Origin: an uncultured Eubacteriales bacterium
GTDB taxonomy: Bacteria > Bacillota > Clostridia > TANB77 > CAG-508
Assembly: GCA_948443845.1 (NCBI GenBank)
Contig: CAOJUE010000004.1
Span: forward strand, 26,597-90,596
Reading direction: 5' to 3'
DNA: 64,000 nt
The notes beneath the pieces were generated by a model, which saw nothing but the letters and a program-made list of their open reading frames with translations, made no database searches and was not told where the DNA came from. This document shows positions 36,776 to 45,872 of the stretch, piece after piece. Made by a program: the position numbers and the translations under genes. Position 1 is the stretch's first letter; each line of letters opens with the position of its first letter.

Positions 36776-37684
36776 TTGAACGAAACAAATACGCTTATAA
36801 ATACGCCAAATTATGAATTTGAGAATATAAAAAATTTAATTTATACCATAAGGCAAAAGCAAGTTATGCTTGACAGCGATGTGGCAATGCTGTATCACTG
36901 CGAAACAAAATATATCAATCGTGTTATGAAAAGAAATAAAGAAAGATTTCCAGAGGAATTTTGTTTTCAATTAACGCAAAATGAATTCCAAAACTTGAGG
37001 TGCCAATTTGTCACCTCAAGTCTCGAAAAAGAAAATTATGGTGGAAGAAGATACCACCCCTATGTTTTCACAGAGCAAGGAATTGCCATGCTTTCAGCAT
37101 TATTAAAAAGTGAAGTAGCGATTAAAGTTAGTATTAATATCATGAAGGCTTTTATTGAAATGCGAAAATTTATAGCATCAAATTCAGCCGTTTTTGAAAG
37201 ATTAACAACTGTGGAATACAAATTATTAGAACATGATAAAAAGTTTGACAATGTTTTCAATGAATTACAAAAAGATTCAGCGCCTGAATTTAAGCAAAAA
37301 ATTTTCTTTAAGGGTCAAATTTACGATGCTTACTCCCTAATTATTGACATCATTAAATCTGCCCAAAACAAAATTCTAATCATCGATAACTACCTAGATG
37401 ATAGCATTTTGAAAATGCTATCTAAGAAAAATAAGAGTGTACAAATCGTCATTCTAACATCACAAAATCGCAATTTTCTAAAATTAGATATTGATAAATT
37501 TAATCAGCAATACCCTACTTTGAAAATAACTTATACACGTAAGTTTCATGATCGTTTTATGCTAATTGATGAAAAAGAATTATATCACATTGGTGCTTCT
37601 TTAAAAGACTTGGGTAAAAAATGTTTTGCTATTTCTAAGATAGAAGATTTAGAATATGTGGAAAAATTAAGTAAAATCAGTTAA
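36776..37684 (+). CDS. ORF6N-domain protein with a phospholipase-D-like C-terminus
   Basis: The 302-residue protein starts at TTG 36776 (AAGGATGTG upstream). An N-terminal ORF6N DNA-binding domain (about residues 20-105) has LDSDVAMLYHCETKYINRVM and PYVFTEQGIAMLSALLKSEV, known from phage and mobile-element regulators. The C-terminal half has ILIIDNYLDDSILKMLSKKN and KFHDRFMLIDEKELYHIGAS, which match the HxD(R/K)F-type half site of phospholipase-D-like proteins. The fusion is known in bacterial genomes but its role is not. A lone gene with a strong promoter may be a defence or phage-derived element. Confidence 0.8.
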   Translation: MNETNTLINTPNYEFENIKNLIYTIRQKQVMLDSDVAMLYHCETKYINRVMKRNKERFPEEFCFQLTQNEFQNLRCQFVTSSLEKENYGGRRYHPYVFTEQGIAMLSALLKSEVAIKVSINIMKAFIEMRKFIASNSAVFERLTTVEYKLLEHDKKFDNVFNELQKDSAPEFKQKIFFKGQIYDAYSLIIDIIKSAQNKILIIDNYLDDSILKMLSKKNKSVQIVILTSQNRNFLKLDIDKFNQQYPTLKITYTRKFHDRFMLIDEKELYHIGASLKDLGKKCFAISKIEDLEYVEKLSKIS

Positions 37685-37698
37685 TCGGAGGAGAAAAT

Positions 37699-38131
37699 AT
37701 GGAAAGATTTAAATTAGTGGTCGCTGTACATTTAATTTTAGTTCAAAATAATCAAATCTTGTTGCTAAGAAGATACAATACTGGCTATGAAGACGGAAAC
37801 TATAGTGTTGTAGCCCGGACACATTGATGGAGACGAAAGTGTTATCAAAGCAATGCAAAGAGAAGCGTCGGAAGAAGCAGGGATTTTTATTGATGAAAAA
37901 GATTTGCAAATTGTGCATGTGATGCATCGAAAAACACCTGAACGAGAAAGTATTGATTATTTTTTGACTTGCCAAAATTATAGCGGACAAATTCAAAATA
38001 TGGAACCCAACAAATGCGATGAGCTTAAGTTTTATGATTTGGAGCATTTGCCAGGGAATGTGATTCCTTATGTAAGGAAGGCAATTGAATATTATCAAAA
38101 TGATATTCCTTTTTCGGTATATGGGTGGTAA
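37699..38131 (+). CDS. NUDIX hydrolase, CGG +1 shift
   Basis: A 143-residue NUDIX protein read with one +1 shift. The zero frame gives MERFKLVVAVHLILVQNNQI through YEDGNYSVVA, then CGG 37816-37818; skipping C gives GHIDGDESVIKAMQREASEE then AGI, a perfect NUDIX box (G-x5-E-x7-R-E-x2-E-E-x-G). The first Gly of the box is the shifted codon. NUDIX enzymes hydrolyse nucleoside diphosphates linked to other groups; the substrate is unknown. GGAGGAG precedes the ATG, 14 bases after the ORF6N stop. Confidence 0.9.
37816..37818 (+). other. CGG +1 shift site in NUDIX gene
   Basis: Zero frame GTA GCC CGG ACA CAT TGA; +1 frame GCC-(C)-GGA CAC ATT GAT GGA opens the NUDIX box. Confidence 0.9.
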
Positions 38132-38162
38132 AATCTTAATAAAAACGATGTAATTGTATAAA

Positions 38163-38204
38163 AAATACGAACATCTTACTGATTAGATAGATGTTCGCAT
38201 TTTT
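38163..38204. terminator. Bidirectional terminator between NUDIX and asnB
   Basis: AATACGAACATCT / AGATGTTCGCATT stem flanked by A and T tracts, between convergent genes. Confidence 0.8.
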
Positions 38205-38206
38205 TA

Positions 38207-40054
38207 TTATATCAAAATCTCTGGCTGATATTTCTCTAGCCAAGTATTCACCTGTATCAAATAAGCCATTAATTGCGGACCAGTCATCAATTGCCCAAAC
38301 CATGGCCTTGTGAATGCTTTGCCTTCTGTTTCGATAATGTCTAAAATATAGTCTCGATTCAATAATTGGTTAATTGGCGCATTTTTATTTTTCATAATAT
38401 TCGTCAAGCCTTCCTTGACAATTTTCGTATAATTTGGATTATGAGTTTTAGGATACGGACTCTTCTTTCGATGAATAATCTCATCTGGCAAAACACCTTC
38501 CATCGCGTGTCTCAAAAGCCCCTTTTCCCTACCTTTATACGCCTTCATTTCCCATGGAATATTCCAAACATATTCTACAATTCTGTAATCGCAAAACGGA
38601 ACTCTTACTTCAAACCCATTGTACATACTCATTCTATCCGTCCTGTCAAGAAGTGTTTGCATAAACCAATTCGATGTCAAATAAATCAACTTTCGTTGCA
38701 ACTTGTTTATCTCACTATCACTCGGCAAAAACTCTACTTTGCTCAAAGATGCCTGATATTGCTGATCAATATATTCCTTCAAATTAATCTTTTTCGCAAT
38801 CTCTGGATTTAACAAATTCTGTCTTTCGGAAATCGCAAGCGACCATGGAAATGTATTACTTTCCAAACTATCTTTTCTAAAATACCAAGGATATCCGCCA
38901 AAAATCTCATCGGAACATTCTCCAGAAAGCGTCACTTTTGCCTGCTTTTTGACTTCTCTGAAAAATAGTAAATACGAAGAATCCACATCTGCCATTCCTG
39001 GAAAATCTCGCGCTATCATTGCATCTTCTAGAGTTTTGTATAATTCTGGCGTATCTAGCACGATTTTGTGATGGTCGGTGTCAAATTCTTTGACCATTAA
39101 ATCGATGAAATAATTGTCACTGTTTGGCTGAAAATCGCTCTTGACAAAATTCTTGTCATTATCCACATAATCTACCGAAAAAGTGGATAACTTTCTGCCC
39201 TGTTTTTCTTTATAATATTTGCTCGCATAGGCGGTAATAATGCTTGAATCGAGTCCACCCGAAAGCAAACAACAAAGTGGTACATCGGATACTAGTTGCC
39301 TTTCAATGGAATCTTTGAGTAAAAATCGAATGGTTTCACACGTCGTTTCTAAATCGTCCGTATGTTCCTTGGTTTGTAGTTTCCAATATTCTTCCTTTTT
39401 GAAACAATTTTTATTGAATACCATAAAATGGGCAGGTTCTAATTCATGAATTCCTTTAAACGGACTAATTCCTGGCGTATGACTTGGTCCAATTCCAAAT
39501 AATTCCGAAATTCCCGTTTTGTCAAGGATTGGTTTAGACATTGGGTGTTCAAAAATTGACTTTACTTCTGAGGCAAAAATCAGATTATTTCCTACAATAG
39601 AATAGTATAACGGCTTAATTCCGAAATGGTCTCTGGCGATGAAAATTTCTTCTGTTTTGCTATTCCAAATGGCGAAAGCAAAGATTCCATTCAAATGTCT
39701 ACATACATCTTTACCATAAAAAATATAACTTTTTAGCAAAATTTCCGTGTCTGAATGTCCTTTGAACTCAAAACCATTTTCCTGTAAAGTTTGCCTTAAT
39801 TCTTTCGTGTTGTAAATCTGTCCATTATAAACGATGGTATATGTAATCTCGTTAAACTTGCAGGACATGGGTTGTTTTCCATTTTCGATGTCAATAATGC
39901 TAAGCCTTCTGTGTCCTAAATTACAGTGTTTTTCCAAAAACACCCCCTCTTCATCTGGACCTCTTTTCGACAATGCTTTTGTCATATTTCGAATAATGGT
40001 ATGCCCATTCGAAATATCTTCTCGATCATTTACGATTCCAACAATTCCACACAT
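38207..40054 (-). CDS. asnB: Asparagine synthase (glutamine-hydrolysing)
   Basis: This 615-residue enzyme makes asparagine from aspartate, ATP and glutamine. Its N-terminal Ntn glutaminase begins MCGIVGIVNDRED with the catalytic Cys2; KRGPDEEG and GHRRLSIID follow. The C-terminal synthetase has the PP-loop LSGGLDSSIITAYASKY (about residue 270). Its ribosome site (AAAGGAG) lies in the 3' arm of a strong hairpin with a U tract that ends at the start codon (40055-40104), so expression is probably controlled by termination or by hiding the ribosome site. Confidence 0.95.
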   Translation of the reverse strand: MCGIVGIVNDREDISNGHTIIRNMTKALSKRGPDEEGVFLEKHCNLGHRRLSIIDIENGKQPMSCKFNEITYTIVYNGQIYNTKELRQTLQENGFEFKGHSDTEILLKSYIFYGKDVCRHLNGIFAFAIWNSKTEEIFIARDHFGIKPLYYSIVGNNLIFASEVKSIFEHPMSKPILDKTGISELFGIGPSHTPGISPFKGIHELEPAHFMVFNKNCFKKEEYWKLQTKEHTDDLETTCETIRFLLKDSIERQLVSDVPLCCLLSGGLDSSIITAYASKYYKEKQGRKLSTFSVDYVDNDKNFVKSDFQPNSDNYFIDLMVKEFDTDHHKIVLDTPELYKTLEDAMIARDFPGMADVDSSYLLFFREVKKQAKVTLSGECSDEIFGGYPWYFRKDSLESNTFPWSLAISERQNLLNPEIAKKINLKEYIDQQYQASLSKVEFLPSDSEINKLQRKLIYLTSNWFMQTLLDRTDRMSMYNGFEVRVPFCDYRIVEYVWNIPWEMKAYKGREKGLLRHAMEGVLPDEIIHRKKSPYPKTHNPNYTKIVKEGLTNIMKNKNAPINQLLNRDYILDIIETEGKAFTRPWFGQLMTGPQLMAYLIQVNTWLEKYQPEILI

Positions 40055-40104
40055 AAAAAAACTCCTTTGATAAAATATATTATTACTATTTTATGCAAGG
40101 AGTT
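40055..40104 (-). promoter_or_regulatory. Hairpin/terminator sequestering the asnB ribosome site
   Basis: AACTCCTT / AAGGAGTT (8 pairs), a 2-base internal loop and ATAAAATA / TATTTTAT (8 pairs) are followed by seven U that abut the asnB ATG. The 3' arm carries the ribosome site. Confidence 0.75.
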
Positions 40105-40119
40105 TTGGAAGTATGACAA

Positions 40120-40256
40120 TTACTGGTTTAATTTCTCAATTTCATCAAATTCTTGTTTTGCCTTTTTGATATTTTCATTCCCAACACCTACCCAAAAATA
40201 CGTTTAAAAACATATTCATTCGTTAGTACTACTGCTTTTTCTCTTTCTGTTATCAT
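40120..40256 (-). pseudogene. Small ORF upstream of asnB, one base missing
   Basis: From ATG 40254-40256 the frame reads MITEREKAVVLTNEYVFK and soon meets a stop. If one A is added at the AAA near 40203 it continues TYFWVGVGNENIKKAKQEFD to an end in EIEKLNQ (45 residues). The break is not at CGG. It could be a frameshifted small gene or part of the asnB leader. I do not recognise the protein. Confidence 0.4.
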
Positions 40257-40393
40257 CACTCCTATTTCATTTTTATTACTGAAAATCATCGCAGATTTTG
40301 CGATTTTAAGAATAAATTTATGGAGATAAAAAAACTTTCATCTCCGATATAATAGCATATTTATTTACTTTTGTCAATACTTTCTAAATTATT

Positions 40394-41275
40394 TTACGCA
40401 CGTGGATGTGCTTTATTATAAATATCTTTCAAATTTTCGTTCTTAAATTGCATATACACTTGTGTTGAAGAAATGTCTGAATGTCCAAGCATGGTTTGGA
40501 TCGATTTTAAATCTGCTCCATTTCTCAAAAGATGTGTTGCAAAAGAATGTCTTAAAACGTGTGGTGTAATATCCTTCGAAATATGGGCTTGTTCTTTATA
40601 ATATTTAACTATTTTCCAGAAACCTTGTCTTGTCAATCTTTTTCCGTTAATATTAACAAAAAGTGCTTCATCTCTCTCATCTTTAATCAAAACTGGTCTT
40701 GCTTTTTCGATATATTCCACTAAAGCTTGCAAAGACATAGAGCCCAATGGAATATTTCTACTCTTATTTCCAGTCTTACAAGCAACATAGCTTTCTTCTA
40801 CATTAACATCAGACACATTTAAAGAAATAATTTCTGTAACTCTCATTCCAGTGGCATAAGCAATTTCAAGCATTGCTTTATCACGAATTCCTTTTAAATC
40901 AATATTTTTAGGTTGTTCTAATAATAATTCGACTTCTTTTGCTGTCAACACACTTGGAACACTTTTTTCTACTTTTGGTGCATGAATTCCATCAGTTGGG
41001 TCTTTTTTTACTTTTTTGGTACGTACAAGATATTGGTAAAAGGCTCGAATTGTAGCCAAATTCCTAGAAATTGTTGATGCTTTTTTATTCATTCTTGACA
41101 AACTTTTTAAATATTTACTTAAATCTTCTGAATCCAATTTCAAATAATTTAATTTATTTTTATCTATGTACGTTTGATATTGTAAAATATCTCTTTTGTA
41201 TGATTGTAACGTATTGTTTGATAATTTTTTATCATTTTGTAAAAATTCCAAAAAAAGTTTTATTTGTTTATCCAT
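40394..41275 (-). CDS. xerD: Tyrosine recombinase XerD-like
   Basis: The 293-residue site-specific recombinase resolves chromosome dimers at dif with XerC. It has the SAM-like N-terminal core-binding domain (LFLEFLQNDKKLSNNTLQSY) and the catalytic domain with Arg in YATGMRVTEIISL, HVLRHSFATHLLRNGADLKS for the H-x-x-R box, GHSDISSTQVYM with the final His, and the nucleophile Tyr. Length and motifs are typical of XerD. It lies 77 bases downstream of spoIIM on the same strand, as in many Clostridia and Bacilli where the two genes are neighbours. Confidence 0.92.
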   Translation of the reverse strand: MDKQIKLFLEFLQNDKKLSNNTLQSYKRDILQYQTYIDKNKLNYLKLDSEDLSKYLKSLSRMNKKASTISRNLATIRAFYQYLVRTKKVKKDPTDGIHAPKVEKSVPSVLTAKEVELLLEQPKNIDLKGIRDKAMLEIAYATGMRVTEIISLNVSDVNVEESYVACKTGNKSRNIPLGSMSLQALVEYIEKARPVLIKDERDEALFVNINGKRLTRQGFWKIVKYYKEQAHISKDITPHVLRHSFATHLLRNGADLKSIQTMLGHSDISSTQVYMQFKNENLKDIYNKAHPRA

Positions 41276-41352
41276 TCTTAATACCCCATTCCTTTATAAT
41301 TTACATAAGACATTACTGTTATATCAGATTTTCTTCAAAATGTAAAGAGTTT

Positions 41353-41971
41353 TTACAAAATTTCTTTAAAAAAATATAAAAAATTTGTAGAAACATATAC
41401 CTCTATAAAACTGGAAACGATTGAAAATACCACTGTAATTAGCATTATAACCGTATGCCTAATAAACTCTAATTTTATGTCCACATATTGATTTTGTCTT
41501 AATTTTTTAAATAATTTAATTCCACTATCCGATAAAATGAACAACATTGGCAAAAAAACCAAGTTTTGCAATACCAAAGCTGATGCTACAAAAATCGTTC
41601 CGTGATTTCACTCCCAAAGTCGCAATAATAGCAGAAGCCGTGTATCCTATGGAAAATCCTTTATAAAAAACAGCTCCATAAATTAAGAAACTTCCCAATA
41701 ACGTACAACCTAAAATCCATATGATTGCTACAAATATAAGATTTTGTTTCATGCTTTGCACCAAAATCACTGTTTTATTGATATGGTCTGATGCTTTTAA
41801 GTTGTCTTTTAAAGAATTCACATAAGACGAAATTTCCTGCATTGGTTCTTCCCCTATATGATTAATAAACGTAATACCTGCTATGATACCTATTAAAAAT
41901 ATCAGAACAAGAAACATCAGATTTTTTTTGTTGTTCTTCACATAATAAAAAAATACACTTTTGTTTTTCAT
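41353..41971 (-). CDS. spoIIM: Stage II sporulation protein M, CGG +1 shift
   Basis: SpoIIM, with SpoIID and SpoIIP, drives engulfment of the forespore by degrading septal peptidoglycan. The 205-residue protein has five membrane segments. The zero frame reads to IIATLGVKS then CGG 41600-41602; skipping C gives GTIFVASALVLQNLVFLPML, which continues the fourth helix, and then the final helices. Without the shift two membrane segments are lost. The start at 41971 has AAAGGAAAG. The neighbour is xerD. Confidence 0.9.
41600..41602 (-). other. CGG +1 shift site in spoIIM
   Basis: Zero frame AAA TCA CGG AAC GAT; +1 frame TCA-(C)-GGA ACG ATT TTT GTA, continuing a membrane helix. Confidence 0.88.
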
Positions 41972-42002
41972 AAATTTCTTTCCTTTTGTTGTGGGTGTGA
42001 GT

Positions 42003-42036
42003 GGGCGGGTTAGGCTTGCCTAACCCCTATAGCCCA
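42003..42036. repeat. GTAGGGG-type palindromic repeat, copy d
   Basis: GGGTTAGGC / GCCTAACCC with a flanking CCCTATAG, in the spoIIM upstream region. Confidence 0.65.
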
Positions 42037-42137
42037 TAGGAACCCTTTTGTTTTATTTAAGTGTATTCATGTGTTTTGATTTTATTCTACTTTTCCATAA
42101 ACTTTGGCTCAAGCAAAATTTGCTATTCACAAATTTT

Positions 42138-43332
42138 TCATGTTCCGTCTACCTTACCGGTAGACCCCTCCTCCGCCTTCTACGATGTGCATTTTTCCTT
42201 CTCTTGCCAAAATAATTTTTTCAGCAATCTTGCCATTTACAATGGTTTCTATATCATCTTGCGAAACTTTATGTAATATCGTCATTTCGGTACCAAAATG
42301 GTTTAGTAATTTGTCAATCGTTCTTCCTCCCAAACCTGGTATAAAATTTAGTGGAATTTGGTAAACATATTCTGGTCGAAAATCGGGACTTTTCGTCTCT
42401 TCTCTATCTTTGATGATTTGAATTCGATCAAAAACACCCATCGTAATAATTTTACTGTCACAAGTATCGCATTTCGTAACTGGCGCAATCCCTTCAATTC
42501 GTTTGCTACAAACTTCGCAATACGTTCGATGATATTTTCCAAGTTTTGGGTCTAACCCATAATTGGCAACAATTTTTCGACCATCTTCATTTTTCAAAGC
42601 CTTGTAAAATTCCTTAAAACTAATATCTTCTAACTGCATTTTATTGTATTCTCTTGCAATTTTGGGCAAAGAATGCGCATCGGAATTGGTCAAAAAGGTT
42701 TTAGTTTCCAATTCAGAAATTTGGTCAGCCAAAAAAGTATCGGAACTCAATCCTAACTCGATTGCTGGAATTTTATCATATTTTTCCTTAAAAATACGTT
42801 TTAAAGATGACGTACAATTTCCATAAAAACTCTTGTGCGGTGTAAAACAATGTGCCGGAATCAAGATACCATGGTATTTTTCTACAATATCAATCAATTC
42901 ATAAGCTGAGATATCCGCTCTTTGTGAACTAAGTGTCATATTTTTGATATGGTTTGACATCTCGCTCGAAAAATTTTTAATATCATTTAAGGTTGGAAAA
43001 TAGCACAAATTATGCGCACTTCCTGTTTTCCCTTCATCATTTACCTCAGAAGTTTCAATTTCACTTCCTAAAATAATGCAAACTTTATTTTGATAAATAA
43101 TTCCGCCATCTGGAATTTCAAAAGCTTCGCCTGTCTTCAAGAAATTCTCGATATCTTCAATCACATAAGGTGACGCGCAATCGATGATTCCTACTATATT
43201 AATTCCTTTTTTTTCGACACATTCTTTGGCAATATTGGCAAAATTCAGACTTCTAGCTGCCGTTATTTTGATTGGTTTTCCCTTTTCAGACCTTCCAATA
43301 TGAACGTGTAAATCTGCAAATACTTCGTACAT
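42138..43332 (-). CDS. PHP-domain protein, endonuclease Q-like, CGG +1 shift at its end
   Basis: This 397-residue protein of the endonuclease Q/TIGR00375 type has a PHP metal-binding domain (ADLHVHIGRSEKGKPIKITA; HCFTPHKSFYG; LTNSDAHSLPKIAREY), a zinc-ribbon-like CEVCSKRIEGIAPVTKCDTC, and helix-hairpin-helix FIPGLGGRTIDKLLNHFGTE. Endonuclease Q cuts DNA 5' of deaminated bases. In the zero frame it ends GGGGVY-CGG-stop; skipping C adds GKVDGT and then stops at 42138, giving a GGGGxYGK-like tail of the kind I associate with this family. It overlaps the NAGPA-type gene by one base (TAATG). Confidence 0.82.
42157..42159 (-). other. CGG +1 shift site at the end of the PHP-domain gene
   Basis: Zero frame GTC TAC CGG TAA; +1 frame TAC-(C)-GGT AAG GTA GAC GGA ACA TGA. 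Conventional annotation would not notice this site. Confidence 0.72.
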
Positions 43333-44513
43333 TACTCCTCGTCCTCTCCTAATTTATCTGCCACAACACTGTGGTCGCCGTCATCGCTATTGTCTTTGGT
43401 TAGAATAAAGCCAGTTGCAATTGGTCTTGTTTTGTGAGCACCTGTGCTGTCAATTGGGTCGTTGACAATCGTGTTATTGACTACTAATACGCTTGATGTT
43501 CCACCGTCTAAGTTTGCTGCATTGTAGGCTCCATAGTCTAGTAAAACATCGATTAAATCGTCCATATCTGCACCCGGTTTGGAAGCCGTTCTTCCATCGA
43601 TGACTAAAAACAGTACGATACCATCTTTTCTTTGAGCAATCGCCGTTCTAGGCGCTGTACCCCAGCCACCATTTCCGACAACAGAAGATTTTTTGCCATT
43701 GACAATCAAAAATGGTCCAAAGGTAACAGCATCTCTGATATCTTTGGCTTTTGCCTCTTTGACGCTTACTTTGGAAGTTAAAATCAATTTATTGGCTCTG
43801 GTAAATCCGATGATTCCACCTGCTCCATTGTATTTTGCTTGCGAAGTATATGCCCAATTGCAAATCGTTACACCAAGTGGCGAGCCACCGGTACTGCTAA
43901 AATTCGGATCGTCAAATCCACCACCATTGACAGCAATCAAAGCGTCGTTATCTTCTGCCATTTTGGTTAAATATTGCCCTGATACGCCCAAATTTTTCGT
44001 ACAAACTGTTTGAATTCTGGCAGGGTCGTATACAGCAACTAAATAACCCGAAAATTTCTTTTTGTTGATTTCGATGATTTTGTAGTCGTTGTTCTTTGGA
44101 TCACGCTCTAGGATTTGGCGTTCGAATTCGTTTTCGTATTCTGTGGTTTTGCTACTTGCAATGTTGATCATGTTGGTGTCTGTATCTTCTTCGATTTCAA
44201 TAATTTTGTTTCGATTTAATACATCGTCAATGACTTCTGGGCTATAAAACCAAGTGGCGTAATATTGATGTGTCATTGTTGTCATAGCGGTTGTTATGAG
44301 CCATTCTCTGAAATTTTTCCATGGACCATATAAAAGTGTTAACCCAGTGATAATTCCTACAGAACCCAATAAAAACATGGCTGAAAAAAATCGTTTTACC
44401 CCAACGTGTTCTGGCTTTTTTTGCGTTCTTTGGTTGTTTTTTCTTTGTCTTTTCGACCTTTTTAGTTCTTCTCTTTCGCTCATAATCGCTTTATCGATTG
44501 TACTCATTCTCAT
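43332..44513 (-). CDS. Phosphodiester glycosidase (NAGPA) domain protein, membrane-anchored
   Basis: The 393-residue protein has a basic N-terminal tail of about 40 residues (SKRQRKNNQRTQKK), one membrane segment (FSAMFLLGSVGIITGLTLLY) and a large extracytoplasmic NAGPA domain with DALIAVNGGGFDDPNFSSTG, GFTRANKLIL, VIDGRTASKPGADMDDLI and NLDGGTSSVLVVNN. Family members cleave phosphodiester-linked sugars or occur in exopolysaccharide gene sets. It is coupled to the PHP gene by overlap. The substrate may be a wall polymer, which is an inference. Confidence 0.88.
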   Translation of the reverse strand: MRMSTIDKAIMSEREELKRSKRQRKNNQRTQKKPEHVGVKRFFSAMFLLGSVGIITGLTLLYGPWKNFREWLITTAMTTMTHQYYATWFYSPEVIDDVLNRNKIIEIEEDTDTNMINIASSKTTEYENEFERQILERDPKNNDYKIIEINKKKFSGYLVAVYDPARIQTVCTKNLGVSGQYLTKMAEDNDALIAVNGGGFDDPNFSSTGGSPLGVTICNWAYTSQAKYNGAGGIIGFTRANKLILTSKVSVKEAKAKDIRDAVTFGPFLIVNGKKSSVVGNGGWGTAPRTAIAQRKDGIVLFLVIDGRTASKPGADMDDLIDVLLDYGAYNAANLDGGTSSVLVVNNTIVNDPIDSTGAHKTRPIATGFILTKDNSDDGDHSVVADKLGEDEE

Positions 44514-44568
44514 TTGTTATTTTTTCCTTTCTTGCTTCTTAGAATATAAATCATTTGTATTTCGAAAA

Positions 44569-44594
44569 TAGGCGATTAATAATCGCCCCTACAT
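44569..44594. repeat. GTAGGGG-type palindromic repeat, copy e
   Basis: GGCGATTAATAATCGCC core followed by CCTACA, intergenic. The same core recurs at 45897-45927. Confidence 0.75.
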
Positions 44595-44688
44595 TTTATT
44601 TTACCTAATTTTTTTCATTTTGTCCAGTGATTTCCAGAAAATATTATCAAAATTTGTCAAATTTTGATGACGAATTTTCTTTTAACGA

Positions 44689-44717
44689 TTGACTTTCTAA
44701 AAATTTTCTAGTATATT
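44689..44717 (+). promoter_or_regulatory. Promoter of the PRTase-like gene
   Basis: TTGACT, 17 bases, TATATT, 31 bases before the ATG. Confidence 0.7.
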
Positions 44718-44748
44718 TAATGTAATATTATAATAGGGGGAAAATTTT

Positions 44749-45612
44749 ATGAACGATTTAATGTCATTACTATTTGAAACAAACGCATTTAAAGTATGCG
44801 AAGAAAACAAGCCATTCTGGCTAACATCTGGAACAATTAGCCCATACTTCTCAAATACCCATTTTCTTTACGGAAGTGAAAAATCTGCGCAAGAATTCCT
44901 TGATTTTATTGATAACCAATTAGAAACGGTCCCAAAAGACTTGATTCCAGCCAACCTTTTCGAGCAAGTTTTAAAGCAATATGAAAGCAACAAAATTTAT
45001 AAAACAGTTGTTGATACCTTAAAAGACTTTATCGAAAGCAAAATTGACTTAACCATTATCGATTATATTTCTGGTGGTGAAAGACGTGATTGGTACTTTT
45101 CACTTATTATGGCTTATTTACTTGGCAAACCACATATCACAATTTATAAGGATTTAACAACCGTTGTTAATACTTGTGATTTCGAAGAAGCCACTCCTGT
45201 TGAAAAACTAGAAGGAAAACGCATTTTGCATATCGCAGACTTAATTACAATGGCTTCAAGTTATCTAAAATCTTGGATTCCTGCTATCAAAAAATTAGAG
45301 GCTAATATTGTAACAAGTGTGGCTGTTGTGAACCGTTTGCAAGGTGGAGATCAAGTATTAACCAATCTTGGCATTCGTTCTTTATCGTTGTTGCAAATCA
45401 ATGACACCTTATTTGAAAAAGCAAAAGAATTAGGCATAATTAATGAAGCCCAACTTAACATGCTAAAACAATTTGCAGAAGATCCTTACCAATCTATGAG
45501 AGATTTTATCATTGCTCATCCCGATTTCTTAGAAAATTCGCTTAACTCAAGTGATAGCAAAACAGCTAAAAGGGCAAAGGCTTGTAAAGAGCAAAATTTG
45601 TATAATTTATAA
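44749..45612 (+). CDS. Orotate-phosphoribosyltransferase-like protein
   Basis: The 287-residue protein starts MNDLMSLLFETNAFKVCEEN followed by PFWLTSGTISPYFSNTHFLY, which looks like the OPRT N-terminus. YISGGERRDWYFSLIMAYLL and RILHIADLITMASSYL sit where PRTases hold the catalytic Lys/Arg and the PRPP loop, but the loop lacks the usual double Asp (VDDVITTG), so activity is uncertain. It is longer than typical PyrE (about 200 residues), with a helical C-terminal extension. It stands alone with its own promoter and terminator. It may act on another base or be a regulator. Confidence 0.6.
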   Translation: MNDLMSLLFETNAFKVCEENKPFWLTSGTISPYFSNTHFLYGSEKSAQEFLDFIDNQLETVPKDLIPANLFEQVLKQYESNKIYKTVVDTLKDFIESKIDLTIIDYISGGERRDWYFSLIMAYLLGKPHITIYKDLTTVVNTCDFEEATPVEKLEGKRILHIADLITMASSYLKSWIPAIKKLEANIVTSVAVVNRLQGGDQVLTNLGIRSLSLLQINDTLFEKAKELGIINEAQLNMLKQFAEDPYQSMRDFIIAHPDFLENSLNSSDSKTAKRAKACKEQNLYNL

Positions 45613-45616
45613 AGTA

Positions 45617-45648
45617 TCAAAAAATCGCACTCTCAAGAGTGCGATTTT
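45617..45648. terminator. Terminator between PRTase-like gene and tRNA-Met
   Basis: AAAATCGCACTCT / AGAGTGCGATTTT perfect stem, loop CAAG. Confidence 0.85.
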
Positions 45649-45724
45649 GGTAGCGAAGGGGAGATTCGAACTCTCGACACCTTGGGTATGAACCAAGTGC
45701 TCTAGCCAACTGAGCTACTTCGCC
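45648..45724 (-). tRNA. tRNA-Met (CAT anticodon, elongator type)
   Basis: Acceptor arms GGCGAAG and CTTCGCT pair (one G-U), the anticodon loop is TTCATAC, the T-arm has GTTCGAATC, and CCA is encoded. The stem lacks the initiator C1-A72 mismatch and resembles elongator tRNA-Met. Promoter at 45844-45872. Confidence 0.93.
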
Positions 45725-45843
45725 ATTTGAAATTGACAAATATTATTATAACCGTATTATTCTCATTTGTCAAGAAATTTATGAAAATTTTTCTGAAAAT
45801 TGGTAAAAATAATATTTTTCTACAATCCAAAGCCCTACCTTTT

Positions 45844-45872
45844 ATTATATCATATTTATGTAAAATTGTCAA
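45844..45872 (-). promoter_or_regulatory. Promoter of tRNA-Met
   Basis: TTGACA, 17 bases, TATAAT. The block 45835-45879 is nearly the same as 36315-36362. Confidence 0.85.

Noticed and set aside
40140-40200. An Asn-codon leader peptide for asnB (MKISKRQNKNLMKLRN)
   Set aside because: Three Asn in 16 codons are not adjacent, the ribosome site is poor, and the same bases in another frame form a more protein-like sequence.
45844-45872. A CRISPR leader or array from the repeated 45-base blocks
   Set aside because: There are only two copies 9.5 kb apart, each containing a sigma-A promoter; no regular repeat-spacer pattern exists in the window.
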